This document shows positions 9,894 through 20,479 of a stretch of 64,000 nt of DNA, in pieces. A program made the translations under genes and the position numbers. Position 1 is the stretch's first letter. Each line of letters begins with the position of its first letter. The notes under the pieces were generated by a model. It saw only the letters and a list, made by a program, of their open reading frames with translations, had not been told where the DNA came from and made no database searches. Source of the stretch: Phialocephala subalpina. Lineage: Eukaryota > Ascomycota > Leotiomycetes > Helotiales > Mollisiaceae. The stretch lies in contig FJOG01000009.1 of the NCBI GenBank assembly GCA_900073065.1, forward strand, positions 66,782-130,781, given 5' to 3'.

Positions 9894-12788
9894 CTATTTT
9901 GGATCCCAATCAACTAAGCTTTCCCAAGACTGTTCCTTATATTTTTCAAGAAGGCGACATGTAGATTCCTGACCATTTTGTGACGCAAATTTCAGTGCCC
10001 TTTCATACTGCTTACCACCAATTCCTATAATCTGCGCTTTAGCGCTTAGAAGAATTCGCACCATGTCCTTCCGGCCATGCTCCGCTGCTCCTTCAAGCGC
10101 CGTCCTTCCATCTATCTGTGCGGGTAAAGCGTTAACATCGGCTCCTTTCTCTAGGAGGAGGAGTGCTATCCCGGTGTATCCGCCAATCGCGGCAAATTGA
10201 AGTGCGGTTGCTCCGTATCTATAGTGCGGTGGTGCGTTCACGTCAGCACCATGCTCCAGGAGAAAATGGACAATATCCATGCTTCCCTTCTTAGCCGCCG
10301 CTTGTAAGGGGGTGCTGACGATGTCTCCCCTTGTCCCGGGGTTTACATCTGCACCTGCCATTATCAACTTTTTCACCGCGGCCAAGTCATTCCAAATGAT
10401 AGCTTCCAAGACGGCAGTTCTCGTTTCAAAACCCTCGTAAAGATCAACAGGATTTGTTACAATACTATTAGGATCTGCGCCGCTATTCAAAAGCATCTGC
10501 ACAATCCATAAATCGTCGCTTTCGTCCTTTTGAATGGCATACCCAAGGGCAGACATCCCAAAGACGATAGTTGGCCTACGCCAGAGAAAGCCTGGTTCCT
10601 GGGAGTCTGATTTCCAGGAGTCTGGTTCAACTCCATCTCCAAACCTTTGTTGAATAATTGCATTCGCGTCTATGCCGTTTGCAAGCAGGATCTCAACCAT
10701 ATTAGCCTTTTTCGTATTGATAGCATATTGTAGCGCACGGCAACCGTAACCTTTCGAGCAACGGTGGTATCGATCCAAGCGCGCTGCTAAAAGTGTTTGC
10801 ATCAGCTCGACACTTCCAGAGACGGCTTCCACCAGGGACCATTCATCAGGGTCGGCACCAAGACCAAGGAGAAACTGAACCGTACTTAAGTCGTTCTTTC
10901 GAGACGCTACTTCAAGGGCGGTAGGCCCATAAATAAGAGCAGCATTGGCATCGACATCCGCGCCGGCATCGATCAGAAGTTCTACGATCCTTGCATCTCC
11001 TCTCCAGATGGCAACAGCGAGTGCGGTCTCACCCTTGGGATATCCTGGTGCATTGACATCGGCCCCGGCGTTGATAATATCTCGAATCAGAGAGCAGTCA
11101 CCCCAAGAGACAACTGCCGGAAGAACTGTGATGAGGACCCCAAAGGAGTCTTTTTTGAACCCCTCTATCATCTCGGTTCTATTCACTGCTGCGCCAGTAG
11201 CCAGGAGCCTTCGTATGAGGCGTGGGTTTTTCTGACTTATTGCTGCTGAAAGTGGGTCGTCTGCTGAAAGTGGGTCGGATTCCACATCTTTCAAATCTTC
11301 CTCATAGTTCACATTTGCACCAGCTGTGAGAAGCATTTCCGTGGCGTCGTTTTGACCAAATAAAATGGCAGTCGTGAGTGCGCGTCCTAGTAAGGTTCTT
11401 ACGACCTCTTGATATCTGTCAAGAAGCAAGCGGAGAATATCCATATCTCCCCGTTTAACTATAGCTGCAATACCCCCAGCAAGCCTGAAAGTGAAACTAA
11501 GCTCTGCTCCGGATTTTACTAATTGGTCAATCAAATCCAAGTTGCCGTCAGAGATGCACTGGCCCAGGGCAGCGCTCTTGCATTTATGCTTTATGCCGTC
11601 TTCTGCGGCGTCCAGAAGAAGCCAAAAAGGCTCGGATTCTTCATTTTTGGCTGCACATCGAATTATCTCCTCTGTGACTCGCGCTCCAGACTTGATGAAT
11701 AAATCCACGGTATTTAAGTTGCAATATTCGGCAGCCATAGCAAATGCGAATTTGGTAATTCGCGCTCCACTATTCAAAAGGAGTTGAACCACTAGAGAGC
11801 TTTTTCTAGGGATCGCCGCCTCCAACACTGTCATACCGGGATAACGACCAGGGAACGGTTCCTGTACATATGCTCCAGCCTGGAGTAGACTGCGAACAAC
11901 AGTGAGGAGATCTCTTTCCGGAATGCCCTCGTTATGAATTACGGCATCTATGAGCGGTGTAGACCGAAATTCGCCACACCAGAAGTTCACATCGGAACCA
12001 GCGGCAATAAGAAGAGTAACTATTTCAGTATAGCCGAACCTTGCAGCTATGGCTAGTGGAGATCGTCCATGGCCAGGGTTGACTGTTGCACCAGCGCGCA
12101 GCAGAATTTGAATCAGCTTGATTTTCACCTGCTCTTTGTGAGAACGGCCGTCCTCAGTGCTGTCCTGAGGTCGATTGTCATCGTAGGGTTTGTAGGTGAG
12201 ATCGGGGTGGATTACTAGCGAGAGAATGTCGTTTCTGCTTGCTGGCACGTTGATGCTGCGGCCTGCTCCTCCATCTATCAATGCTTGGACTACTTCCACA
12301 CTCTGCACCCAGCAAGCATGTTGAAGCGGCGTGAAATCCCCACGGTTGAAAGGGCTGTACGCTCTTGTATTAGGATTGATGCCCCACTCCATCATTTTCT
12401 TGACCATGTCGAAATCACTAGCCTCAATGGCGAGCGAGAATAAATTCGAGGCTAGTTTCCCAGTTGTGTCTCCGTCGATGGAAAAAAGGTGTTTCAGAAG
12501 ACCAGTATTTAAGGGGCTTTTCACTCCCTTGTAGATGTGTTTACTGATAACCGCAGTCTCCCGGGCGAAGTTATTCGAGATCAAGTACGTGATTAACTTG
12601 AGAAAATCCATAGCTGATGATTCTTGGCCTTGCAATAACCTCTTGTCCATAGTTTCAGGATTGCCGGCAAAGACATTCTCTGGTATCATGGCTTTGGCGT
12701 TGCGGATATAACCTCCAAGAACTTTCTGCCAGTCCTTTTCTTCCTTGAATTGATCAATAATATGAAAAATATCTTGTGTTAAGACCAC
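9894..12788 (-). CDS. Large ankyrin-repeat protein (start unresolved)
   Basis: One open stretch of 964 codons ends at 9894 and reads as about 18-20 ankyrin repeats, with signatures such as T-P-L-x-x-A, V-x-x-L-L-x-x-G-A-D-V-N and G-x-T-A-L-x-x-A. The repeats are diverged from one another, unlike the near-identical ones at 44.5 kb. The N-terminal ~100 residues are not ankyrin. The open stretch begins at 12788 with GTG, and its first ATG is codon 34 at 12689, so the gene either starts there or has an upstream exon; a GTAAGT donor at 13103-13108 on this strand is one candidate. Ankyrin proteins bind other proteins; I cannot name the partner. No signal peptide or membrane segment is seen. Many such fungal proteins carry a Clr5-type DNA-binding domain in an N-terminal exon, but I do not see one. 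Confidence 0.85.
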   Translation of the reverse strand: MVLTQDIFHIIDQFKEEKDWQKVLGGYIRNAKAMIPENVFAGNPETMDKRLLQGQESSAMDFLKLITYLISNNFARETAVISKHIYKGVKSPLNTGLLKHLFSIDGDTTGKLASNLFSLAIEASDFDMVKKMMEWGINPNTRAYSPFNRGDFTPLQHACWVQSVEVVQALIDGGAGRSINVPASRNDILSLVIHPDLTYKPYDDNRPQDSTEDGRSHKEQVKIKLIQILLRAGATVNPGHGRSPLAIAARFGYTEIVTLLIAAGSDVNFWCGEFRSTPLIDAVIHNEGIPERDLLTVVRSLLQAGAYVQEPFPGRYPGMTVLEAAIPRKSSLVVQLLLNSGARITKFAFAMAAEYCNLNTVDLFIKSGARVTEEIIRCAAKNEESEPFWLLLDAAEDGIKHKCKSAALGQCISDGNLDLIDQLVKSGAELSFTFRLAGGIAAIVKRGDMDILRLLLDRYQEVVRTLLGRALTTAILFGQNDATEMLLTAGANVNYEEDLKDVESDPLSADDPLSAAISQKNPRLIRRLLATGAAVNRTEMIEGFKKDSFGVLITVLPAVVSWGDCSLIRDIINAGADVNAPGYPKGETALAVAIWRGDARIVELLIDAGADVDANAALIYGPTALEVASRKNDLSTVQFLLGLGADPDEWSLVEAVSGSVELMQTLLAARLDRYHRCSKGYGCRALQYAINTKKANMVEILLANGIDANAIIQQRFGDGVEPDSWKSDSQEPGFLWRRPTIVFGMSALGYAIQKDESDDLWIVQMLLNSGADPNSIVTNPVDLYEGFETRTAVLEAIIWNDLAAVKKLIMAGADVNPGTRGDIVSTPLQAAAKKGSMDIVHFLLEHGADVNAPPHYRYGATALQFAAIGGYTGIALLLLEKGADVNALPAQIDGRTALEGAAEHGRKDMVRILLSAKAQIIGIGGKQYERALKFASQNGQESTCRLLEKYKEQSWESLVDWDPK

Positions 12789-13860
12789 AGGTGCAGCGCT
12801 GCTAGTTCCAAGAACTTCTGGAAAAAGAGTACCTATAGAGCTAATATCAGCAGAGTTTTATGCCTGAAATCGGAACAGGCGGAATGAACAACGTACTTTC
12901 TTGACTGGATCGAAAGAAAGTAAGTGATCCCAACAGATGATGGCTCATATTTAGTGGTGTCGATATATTGCAAAATGGTATTAGTGCTCGTGTTGATTTA
13001 GCACCCCTTGGTGATGGTGTGCGAATGACAAAACCTTCCGGTATTTGTGGCGATGGTGCTGTCTTCGCGTTGAGAATTTGACTCGTCAAAGCGTGCGGTT
13101 GCACTTACGTTGTGATAGAAATCCATTTGTTTCTGGCATGAAACCATATCGTGAAGTTTCCTTCCTTACTTTCTTTGGGTTGACTAGTGCTCCATTGGTA
13201 TACACATCGCTGTCTTTGCGCTCCTGTTTCCTTTTTGTAACCTTCCGGGCGACTACTTTCCAATCCTCTGCTGTTCGATTCTTACGAAACCCCCATTTCG
13301 AGAAGCGAAACTCATATTGTGCTTTGCTTTGCCAGGTCAGTGTGGGTTCTCACGAGTAAGGGGGGTTTGTTTCCATCAAACTTACCTGCCGAAAAATTGG
13401 TGCACATTTGCCATCTCTTCTCTGACTTTTTCGAGAGATAGATTTCTGTCAAGATACAATGTCTGTATGATATCTTTAAACGGATCCCAGACGGGATCAA
13501 CTGTACATGCGTCTGTCAACGGGATAGACATAACTGAAAGTTTTGGGAGACTGCAATTCACTCAAGGCGAAGAAGGTTTATTTGGGGGAATTTTAGAGTT
13601 GGCAGCAGCCTGTTATCCATAAGGCTCGCTGCCTCGTGTGCGACCTCCCTGGTGGCGTCGGATTTTGGATTCAAGATTGCTGAGTCATTCGTCAATGGAG
13701 GAAGATCATTGGTCTCATCCACTATCTCGTCCCCTACATTTTGATCCTGTGCAGGCAGCCTCTCAGTGGCTTAATCCAAAATCTGATGACTTAAGCAGCG
13801 CGCTTGGATCGAAGTTACAAGCGCATTTGATCCGACTTCCCTAATTATATGGCTTGAGTA
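12789..13860. other. Intergenic, possible upstream exon of the ankyrin gene
   Basis: There is no recognisable protein here. On the minus strand a short ATG-led reading near 13147 runs to a GTAAGT donor at 13108, and the frame after it (12847-13104) is open. I could not link these to the ankyrin frame with confidence. Confidence 0.35.
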
Positions 13861-14426
13861 TTTACATAAGTTTTATTACGATGTTTGGTTTACGGAAGGG
13901 ATTTTTCCAAAATTATATTCTTAAGAAATTATAATAATTGGCCGTCCGCCACGAGGATTAATGTGAACTTTTTCCAGGGGGTGGGTGTCACGTGAAAAGT
14001 GGTGTTAAAAACAGAATGATCGATTTTTCCCAAACTTCGATAGGGGTGCCAAATACGGCTCTTTGATTGGTCCATTAAGGATTTTTCCCCTTACGTGACT
14101 CCCGGCAGCCTCCGATCAAGAACACTAAAACTTTGATTTGCTTGCGATCAAACTACACTCTAGAAATCAACGCAACTATTTCTTTATATAAACTACTTAA
14201 GACTTGTAAATAAGTTGAAACTTAATTAGATACACTTATATTTGAAGTTTTAAGCTAAACCATTAATCTATTGTTGCGTTATTAATTAATAAGTAATCGC
14301 GCGCTGCAAATCGCGATCGCAAAACCTCTCAAGTATGTTTCTGCCTGAGGCACTAAGGCTATAGGACGCTGGAACACCAAAATCCTACTCTATAACTCTA
14401 TAGCTCTATAGCTGCGCAGCTTTTAA

Positions 14427-14524
14427 GGGGGGTCCCAAGGGGTCTCCCCCTGGTAAATAAGGTTATTTGAATCGATTGCGATAAGCAGATTTAAGCCGGG
14501 GGTCCTAGGGGGTGTCCCCCTTGG
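14427..14524. repeat. Pair of palindromic GC clusters
   Basis: Two copies of a G-run/C-run unit (GGGGGTCC...GGGG...TCCCCCT) lie at 14427-14453 and 14496-14524. They are about 69 bp apart, in the same orientation, within AT-rich DNA. Each can fold on itself. A CTATAGAGTTAGC/ACTCTATAGCT pair lies just outside them. They resemble GC clusters of mobile or organellar origin, but the source is unknown. The rest of 13861-14720 holds no gene. Confidence 0.5.
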
Positions 14525-14719
14525 AGGTGCTATAGAGTTAGCCGCACCGGAAGAACCTTATTCCGTTGCGAGCTACTTTGCTCTCTTTAAAACCTATTAC
14601 TTCTATGCTCTCTAATAACCTCAAATTAAGAGCTTTTGACTTGAAGCTTGGAATACAAACTAATTAATAAAGTTGAAGACTTTGTAAACCCTCGTATAAA
14701 TACCCTTGCGAGGCCTACG

Positions 14720-15330
14720 GAATAATATACGTATTAAAATAAAATAAAATAAAAGTTATTTATTAGTTTGTTTATCGAATTAATAAGCGGATAGCCCCTT
14801 TCTTTCGGAACGAGAGAAATATATTAATTTATAAATAAATTTAATAAATTTCAAATTATTTTAATTATTTAATTATTATTAATATGATTTTTTTATTAGA
14901 AAATATTATAAATTGAATAATAATTAAAAACAAATTAAATATAATATTATTATATATATTATTTAATATTTTTTTTAAAAAATATATATATTAATATTAA
15001 AAAAAAAATTTATTATTAAATGAAATTAATATTTTAAATGCTTTAGAAATATAAAAAAAACGTAATAATTAAATAAAAAGAAATTTTAGAATATAAGAAT
15101 AAAAAGTTTTATAAATTTTCTAAAATTAAAAATAATTATTATAAATAATTTCTCGACTTGAGAAAATATTATAAATATTCCAATTATTTTAAAAAGTTTA
15201 ATATATAATATAAATTTATATATTATTATAATTATTTATCAAAATATTAAATATAATATTTTGTATTTTATATACTTATATTCCTTTATTACTCCTTCTT
15301 TTTAAGACTCGTTTTTACGTATATTTAAGT
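14720..15330. other. AT-rich RIP-type island
   Basis: About 600 bp of nearly pure A/T with short homopolymers and no coding potential closely resembles the tracts around the copia element. It is probably a RIP-destroyed repeat whose identity is lost. Confidence 0.65.
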
Positions 15331-16841
15331 ATTAGATTTAGAATATTCAAAAAGACAAGAGATTTCACTATTATAGAAACCTTTACTATCAACGTTCATA
15401 GTTGGAATAATGACTTTTCAGTTTGCTCCATGCGGGCAATGGCTAATCTTTTATCCCTGCGTCTCGGGCTCTTACGATAGCTCTTCGGGCTTCCTCGAGC
15501 TCGAATCCAAACCTTAATTTCGGTGTTTGAAGGGAGTAAGACTTTTTTTGTCAACTTGTCGTTCTAGTCATCTCTGCCAACTCGCAAATTTGAGGATAAT
15601 TATCTTGAGATGAAGGCAGTGAAGACGCTATGCTTGGAATTTAACACAGGCAGGATATGCTCTAAATCTAGGGATGCGCAGGGCATGAGAGGTAAAGTCA
15701 GAGAGGAAGAAAACCTCGAGTCTGGCCTCGTTCGTAGCTAGGCGTATTGGAGGCTTGCTACTGAGAAGCGACTTGATTTGTGCTCGCATCCGAAGTGTGA
15801 TGGTATTGAAAGAAGTCTGGGCGAGGTCCGAGTATCCATCTTGGAAAAGGCAATGACGGGGAAGTTAAGCAGACCTTTGGCGCAAGTCCCAATCCATATC
15901 GCAGCTTTTGGGTCCGGTCAAGTACTCAAGTCGGCTCAAGTACGACTACTAGACTACTACCCATGATTTCCCAGCGCATAAACTCCTCCTTCCAGCAAAT
16001 GCTACAACTCATGATCTAACACTAGTACAACAGCAGATGCGACGTCCTAGTCTTGCCCCTGGACCACCTCGATCTTCCTAGCTCGAGGCGCTCTACCACT
16101 CAACTCGCTCCGATACCTTGCTACTTTACTAATATTGAAGCTTGATCTCTAGCGGAAGGTGACTGAGCAAATGAAATTCACGGCTAGTTATCGTTTTCCG
16201 TCTCGCCGTTACTTTCCAAAAATTTCTCTCTATACATAGACATAGAAAGGAAAGCAGAGGGTTTCTCCAATACATGGCCAAGTATAGTAGTAATAGTCAA
16301 CGTACTATGTGAGTCGTTCCTCAGCAGACAGTAAAGTAACGTGAAAGACGAGGGGCGGAGGCATGCCAACTTTCCATATGTTTTGTGACGCTTAAACCGA
16401 TACATTTCGGTGAAAATAAGACTCGTTTTATAATCTGGAAGATACCAACTGAGTCTGAGTTTCTGGAATGCTAGAATAATATAGGCGGGGACTAAGGCCA
16501 ATTTCCAATTGAAAGCAACATCAAGTGACCACCATACCCCGAGACACCTAAACTTGTCTCAGTGTTTATTAAGAGATAGGCCTTGTTTATCTAGGACATT
16601 CCGATAGGTGGGATGGGTATTTTGCCGAGGAAAGAATTCGCCCAGCTCTTGAAGGGAGTCTCCCATTGCCATGATGTGCAGTACCGATCTGGGCAGTCAG
16701 AAAGATTTTAAGGATTTGATAAGGGAGTCGCAGGCAGATAGAGAATAGAAGTTGAACTAGTAGACACAATCTAAACAGCTGATGCCCGTTGTATCCAACA
16801 TATTGCCACAATTAAGTCCTACAGCTGCAAATCGTACACAC
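15331..16841. other. Intergenic, nothing recognised
   Basis: Composition is balanced. The short frames at 15778-15966, 16184-16501 and 16587-16811 show no protein family, signal peptide or splice pattern that I can support. Confidence 0.5.
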
Positions 16842-17942
16842 TCAAACTAAAGACCAAACACCGTTCAAACTCTTGACAGCAAATGCATAAGCTTCATCCC
16901 TCTTCTTGTCCCCTCCCTTCCAAGTCGGTTTCTTATCCCACCCATGCCCCACACCCTCAACCACGTACCCATCGACCACTTTCCCCAGCCCCTTCAACCT
17001 CTGCCTAAATCTCTCACCCTCAACTAGCAACTGATCGCCTCCACAATTGATCATCACCAACCTATCAGGCAACCCCTCTCTCAACACCTCATCGGACGCA
17101 ATTCCCGGACTAAGAAGTGGTGAAATCAAATCTGGGTTTGAGGAAAGATAGGACTCGTCGAATAACTTGAAGAGGAAGGGAGGGATTGTGGGAATCAAGT
17201 TAGGGTTCGAGGCGTCTTTCTCGGCACGAGACAATGTCTGATCTGTAGAGCCATAAAAGACCACCAAACTGACCACCTTCCCTTCCTCCAACCCCGCATC
17301 CAACTTGCCCTCTCTCTTTAATCGTTCTAATTCCTCATGCAACCTTATACTAACAGCATAGCACAGATTCCCACCGCCACTGAACCCCGAGAATGCCGTT
17401 TTGGAAATGTCGAGGTTGAACTCGTCAGCATGTTTCCACAGCCACAGAACAGCCGAGACGCAGTCCTCGATTCCGACGGGGAAAGGGTAGGAGGGAGCGA
17501 GGCGATACTCTACTGAGCAGACGACGGCAGAGGCTTCATTGGTGACCGAAGTAGCCCATCGGGCGTCGTCTTTAGCGTGACCGATTGTAAGGCCGCCGCC
17601 GTGGAAGTTGACGAGGAGGAGATGTTTTTTGACTGTTTTTGAGGAGCTTTTGGTGTATGACGGCGGGGTGTAGAAGAGGAGGTCGATCGAGCCGGGGATA
17701 GAAGATACTGTCGATTTAATTTTTCTTGTAAATGAAACTCGTTGAGGAAGAGGATGTGAGAAGTAGAGGTCGAAGAGAGTGAAGATTGATTGGATTGTGC
17801 GCACCAAGAACGCTTTTAGACGAAGTGATAGTCTAGTCATTTTATTCAACTTTGGCAGACACCACACATGCGAGAGATCAACAAAGGTTTGAGTCCGATG
17901 ATGATTGAAGTGAAAAGCCTCAGAGGAATTGTGGGATGTCAT
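16842..17942 (-). CDS. Alpha/beta hydrolase, HSL-type esterase
   Basis: This is an intronless gene of 366 codons starting at an ATG (17942). It has the hormone-sensitive-lipase-type arrangement: the oxyanion motif H-G-G-G-L near residue 114, the nucleophile elbow G-F-S-G-G, an acidic residue in C-G-G-D-Q, and the histidine in G-V-G-H-G-W near the C-terminus. All three triad members are therefore present. Such enzymes hydrolyse short-chain carboxylic esters, and some act on lactones or detoxify esters. The first ~45 residues carry basic and hydrophobic stretches but no clear signal peptide, and a second ATG at M-T-R-L-S-L could be the true start. It lies head to tail behind the carboxylesterase at 18.2 kb. 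Substrate is unknown. Confidence 0.88.
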   Translation of the reverse strand: MTSHNSSEAFHFNHHRTQTFVDLSHVWCLPKLNKMTRLSLRLKAFLVRTIQSIFTLFDLYFSHPLPQRVSFTRKIKSTVSSIPGSIDLLFYTPPSYTKSSSKTVKKHLLLVNFHGGGLTIGHAKDDARWATSVTNEASAVVCSVEYRLAPSYPFPVGIEDCVSAVLWLWKHADEFNLDISKTAFSGFSGGGNLCYAVSIRLHEELERLKREGKLDAGLEEGKVVSLVVFYGSTDQTLSRAEKDASNPNLIPTIPPFLFKLFDESYLSSNPDLISPLLSPGIASDEVLREGLPDRLVMINCGGDQLLVEGERFRQRLKGLGKVVDGYVVEGVGHGWDKKPTWKGGDKKRDEAYAFAVKSLNGVWSLV

Positions 17943-18246
17943 TAAATATGAGGCTCGACCGCTCGGAGACTTCTCGCTTAGGCGGCTTGATTTCTGCCCG
18001 CCATTGGATAATCAACAACGCATATCGAGACTAAATCACTATGGCATCTGACTAATGATTTGAAATGGCTTGACAAAAATCCGAAGGGGGCTGAGAACTG
18101 ATCTTTGATCGATCCGGTCTGGATCTCTTGTGTCGTGGTCTAACGTGGTGGAAAGGGGGTCCTTCGCCTAATACCGCACTCACGTGGTGCCATCAATGCC
18201 TGCCAATTGTTGGAAGTTTGAGGATTGGATTTTCCGTGATTTTTGA
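17943..18246 (-). promoter_or_regulatory. Spacer holding the HSL-type hydrolase promoter
   Basis: These 304 bp separate the stop of the carboxylesterase from the ATG of the hydrolase, and both genes read on the minus strand. The hydrolase promoter must lie here or in the neighbouring gene. I see no clear TATA element or known binding site. Confidence 0.4.
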
Positions 18247-20050
18247 CTACATGATTTTCATGGCACCCTCAGCGTCGACGGCTTCGACATGTTCCACCTT
18301 CGCCTCGGCGCTCGTCCTAGATCTCCTCGTTAAGACCTCACTCTTCCTCAAACACAACTCATCACTCAGATCCGCTAGATCCTCAATCAGACCCAACTTA
18401 TGCAACTTCTCCCAGACCTCATATCCTCTGCCCTCATCTTCCTCTTTGTCCATCATCTTCGCCCCACTCTCCTTAAAAATCATCCACCTCTTGCCCTCAT
18501 CAAATCTCTCCCAAGGGGCTTCTCCATTCGCAAACTTAATCCAGGCTTCTACCATCACTTCACCAATTCTCTGATGTTGAGATGGTAAAGTGTGCTTTAG
18601 TACAGACCAGATGAGAACATTGTCGAATGAATGATGCGCCATACCGTTCCAGGCATTCTCATAAGGTGAAGGGACGTCGAAATGCCAAGCATAAACGGAA
18701 GGAGATGATAGTTCGGCGAAGTAGTTTGGGGCGGAGTACATTCCGTGGGATGTGAATCGTTCCATTGTCGTGAATGTCTCTTCTGGCGATGAGGATTCTG
18801 AAACGCCGTATAGGTCTGCAATAATTTTTGACTTTTCAGCACCTAGGAAGGATTCCATTTTCTTGAGGAGAAGTGGCGCTGTGGGTGTTGCTAGGTCTTG
18901 ACCCTTTACCATGGGGACTGGTGAGAGGCTATCCCAGCTTTTGTTCCAGATGATGCATTCGTTGATGCAGTCTCCTAACATGATCCTGGGACACCATTCT
19001 GGAATCCTGAACTGATTGTATTCTGAGGGAGTCTGAATTCCTTCAGGAACGAGGACTTTGTCGTCGCATAGCGCCATAGTGACGACTGGTACGATAAATG
19101 CTGGAACCATAGCAGCCGTAAGTTTTGTTTCATCAACCTCGAGGAGCCTTTTCACTCGTTCTTCCGCTGAGAGGTTCAAGCCAATGCCAAGCTCTGTGAG
19201 GATATTCTCGTAGAGGATTTGATATTCGTCAATCGACCACACCCCGCACAGTCTGATCAGTCCAGATTGAATAATTGCAGACGAGAACAAAGGCTCATCT
19301 CGCAGAAGATGGGAATGGACAGAAACCCCTCCTGCGCTCTGTCCAAAAAGAGTGACTTGTTTTGGATCCCCTCCGAACCCCGCAATATTCTTTTGTATCC
19401 ATCGCAATGCAAGAACTTGATCCCAGATGCCGTAATTCCCAACTCCAGCCTCTCCCCTTTCTTTGTTGTATTTTTCCAAATCTCTGCCAGCAAGAAAACC
19501 GTAGACACCCAAACGGTAGTTGAGAGTAATGATGATTGTTGGTCGCGAAAGGACGTTCGCTGAAGCACTTGAAAGTATCCGACCGTCGTATATTGGAGAT
19601 GAACCCATCGCATATGAAAATGCGCCGCCGTGTAGGAATACCATGACTGGAAGTGGTTTGCCATCTGAGGAAGGCAGTCTCGGGACTGAAATGTTGAGGT
19701 TTAGGCAGTTGAACTCGTCGGCCGCTGGCATCTCGAGCCATGGTCTGGCCGCTGCAGGGATTGGGTAGAAGTCCCGAGGTGGCTGTGGACAATATGGTCT
19801 CTGCTGTCAGTCTAAGTCTGAGAGTTGAAGGCTTCTCATACCCTAGCTTTGTGCCATCGTGCTCTCCATTCTTCCAAGGTGTTGCTGGGACCGATCTTCG
19901 AAATCTTCCTGGGATCTCTGCGTATTGGATTCCAAGATATTGACAAGTCTCGTTGTTATAAGATAGGCCTTTGACCTTGCCTAGATCTGGTATTCGGAGT
20001 TCGACTGTCCCAACTTTAGGAACTTCGTCCGATTTCATGGCTGAAGGCAT
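18247..20050 (-). CDS. Type-B carboxylesterase, intracellular
   Basis: Two exons (20050-19842 and 19798-18247) with a 43-nt intron (GTATGAG...CTGAC...AG) give 586 residues. The intron is needed to join the segment Y-L-G-I-Q-Y-A-E near residue 45 with the conserved E-F-N-C-L-N-L-N-I segment. Family motifs are the oxyanion H-G-G-A at 126-129, G-Q-S-A-G-G with Ser224, a downstream Glu region, and the His in G-M-A-H-H-S-F-D-N. The first in-frame ATG is at 20050; a GTG six bases upstream is not a credible start in a fungus. No signal peptide is seen, so the enzyme is probably cytosolic, unlike the secreted homologue at 23.6 kb. It is divergent from the Zn2Cys6 regulator with a 429-bp shared promoter, which suggests co-regulation. 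The ester substrate is unknown. Confidence 0.88.
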
Positions 20051-20479
20051 TGCCACTGGAACAGGTGGAGACTGTACAGCCGCCTATGCTCGACTTGCAA
20101 ACTTGCAGGGCGAAAGACTGTGTCTAAGTTCTTGTGCAAATGTTTTCGACTTTCAGCCCCAACGCCAACATCATCAGACATGATGTGTACAAAAGAAACA
20201 TGGTGGGCATGATCGAGTTTGAACTTCCAAGGGTCCATCCCACCTTTGTAAGAGCCGAAGGTCCCTGAACTTTAGGCGATCCAAGGCGCTGGAACCCCTA
20301 TACATACCGCTTAGATAGGGGCTTCAGGGCATTCGTAAGCCTATCAGTGCAGACTGCGCTAGTCCAACTAGAGCCGGCAGCAAAACTCACTGGATCTCCA
20401 CCTCGCCCACCTTCAAACCCGAATAACTTCACGACCAAATGCGAACAGCAAAGCAGCCACGAAACGGCTTCCCAACGCG
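20051..20479. promoter_or_regulatory. Shared divergent promoter, carboxylesterase / Zn2Cys6 regulator
   Basis: These 429 bp lie between the two start codons, which face away from each other. Both genes must draw promoter elements from this interval. I did not find a convincing inverted CGG pair, which would be the usual Zn2Cys6 site. Confidence 0.55.
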
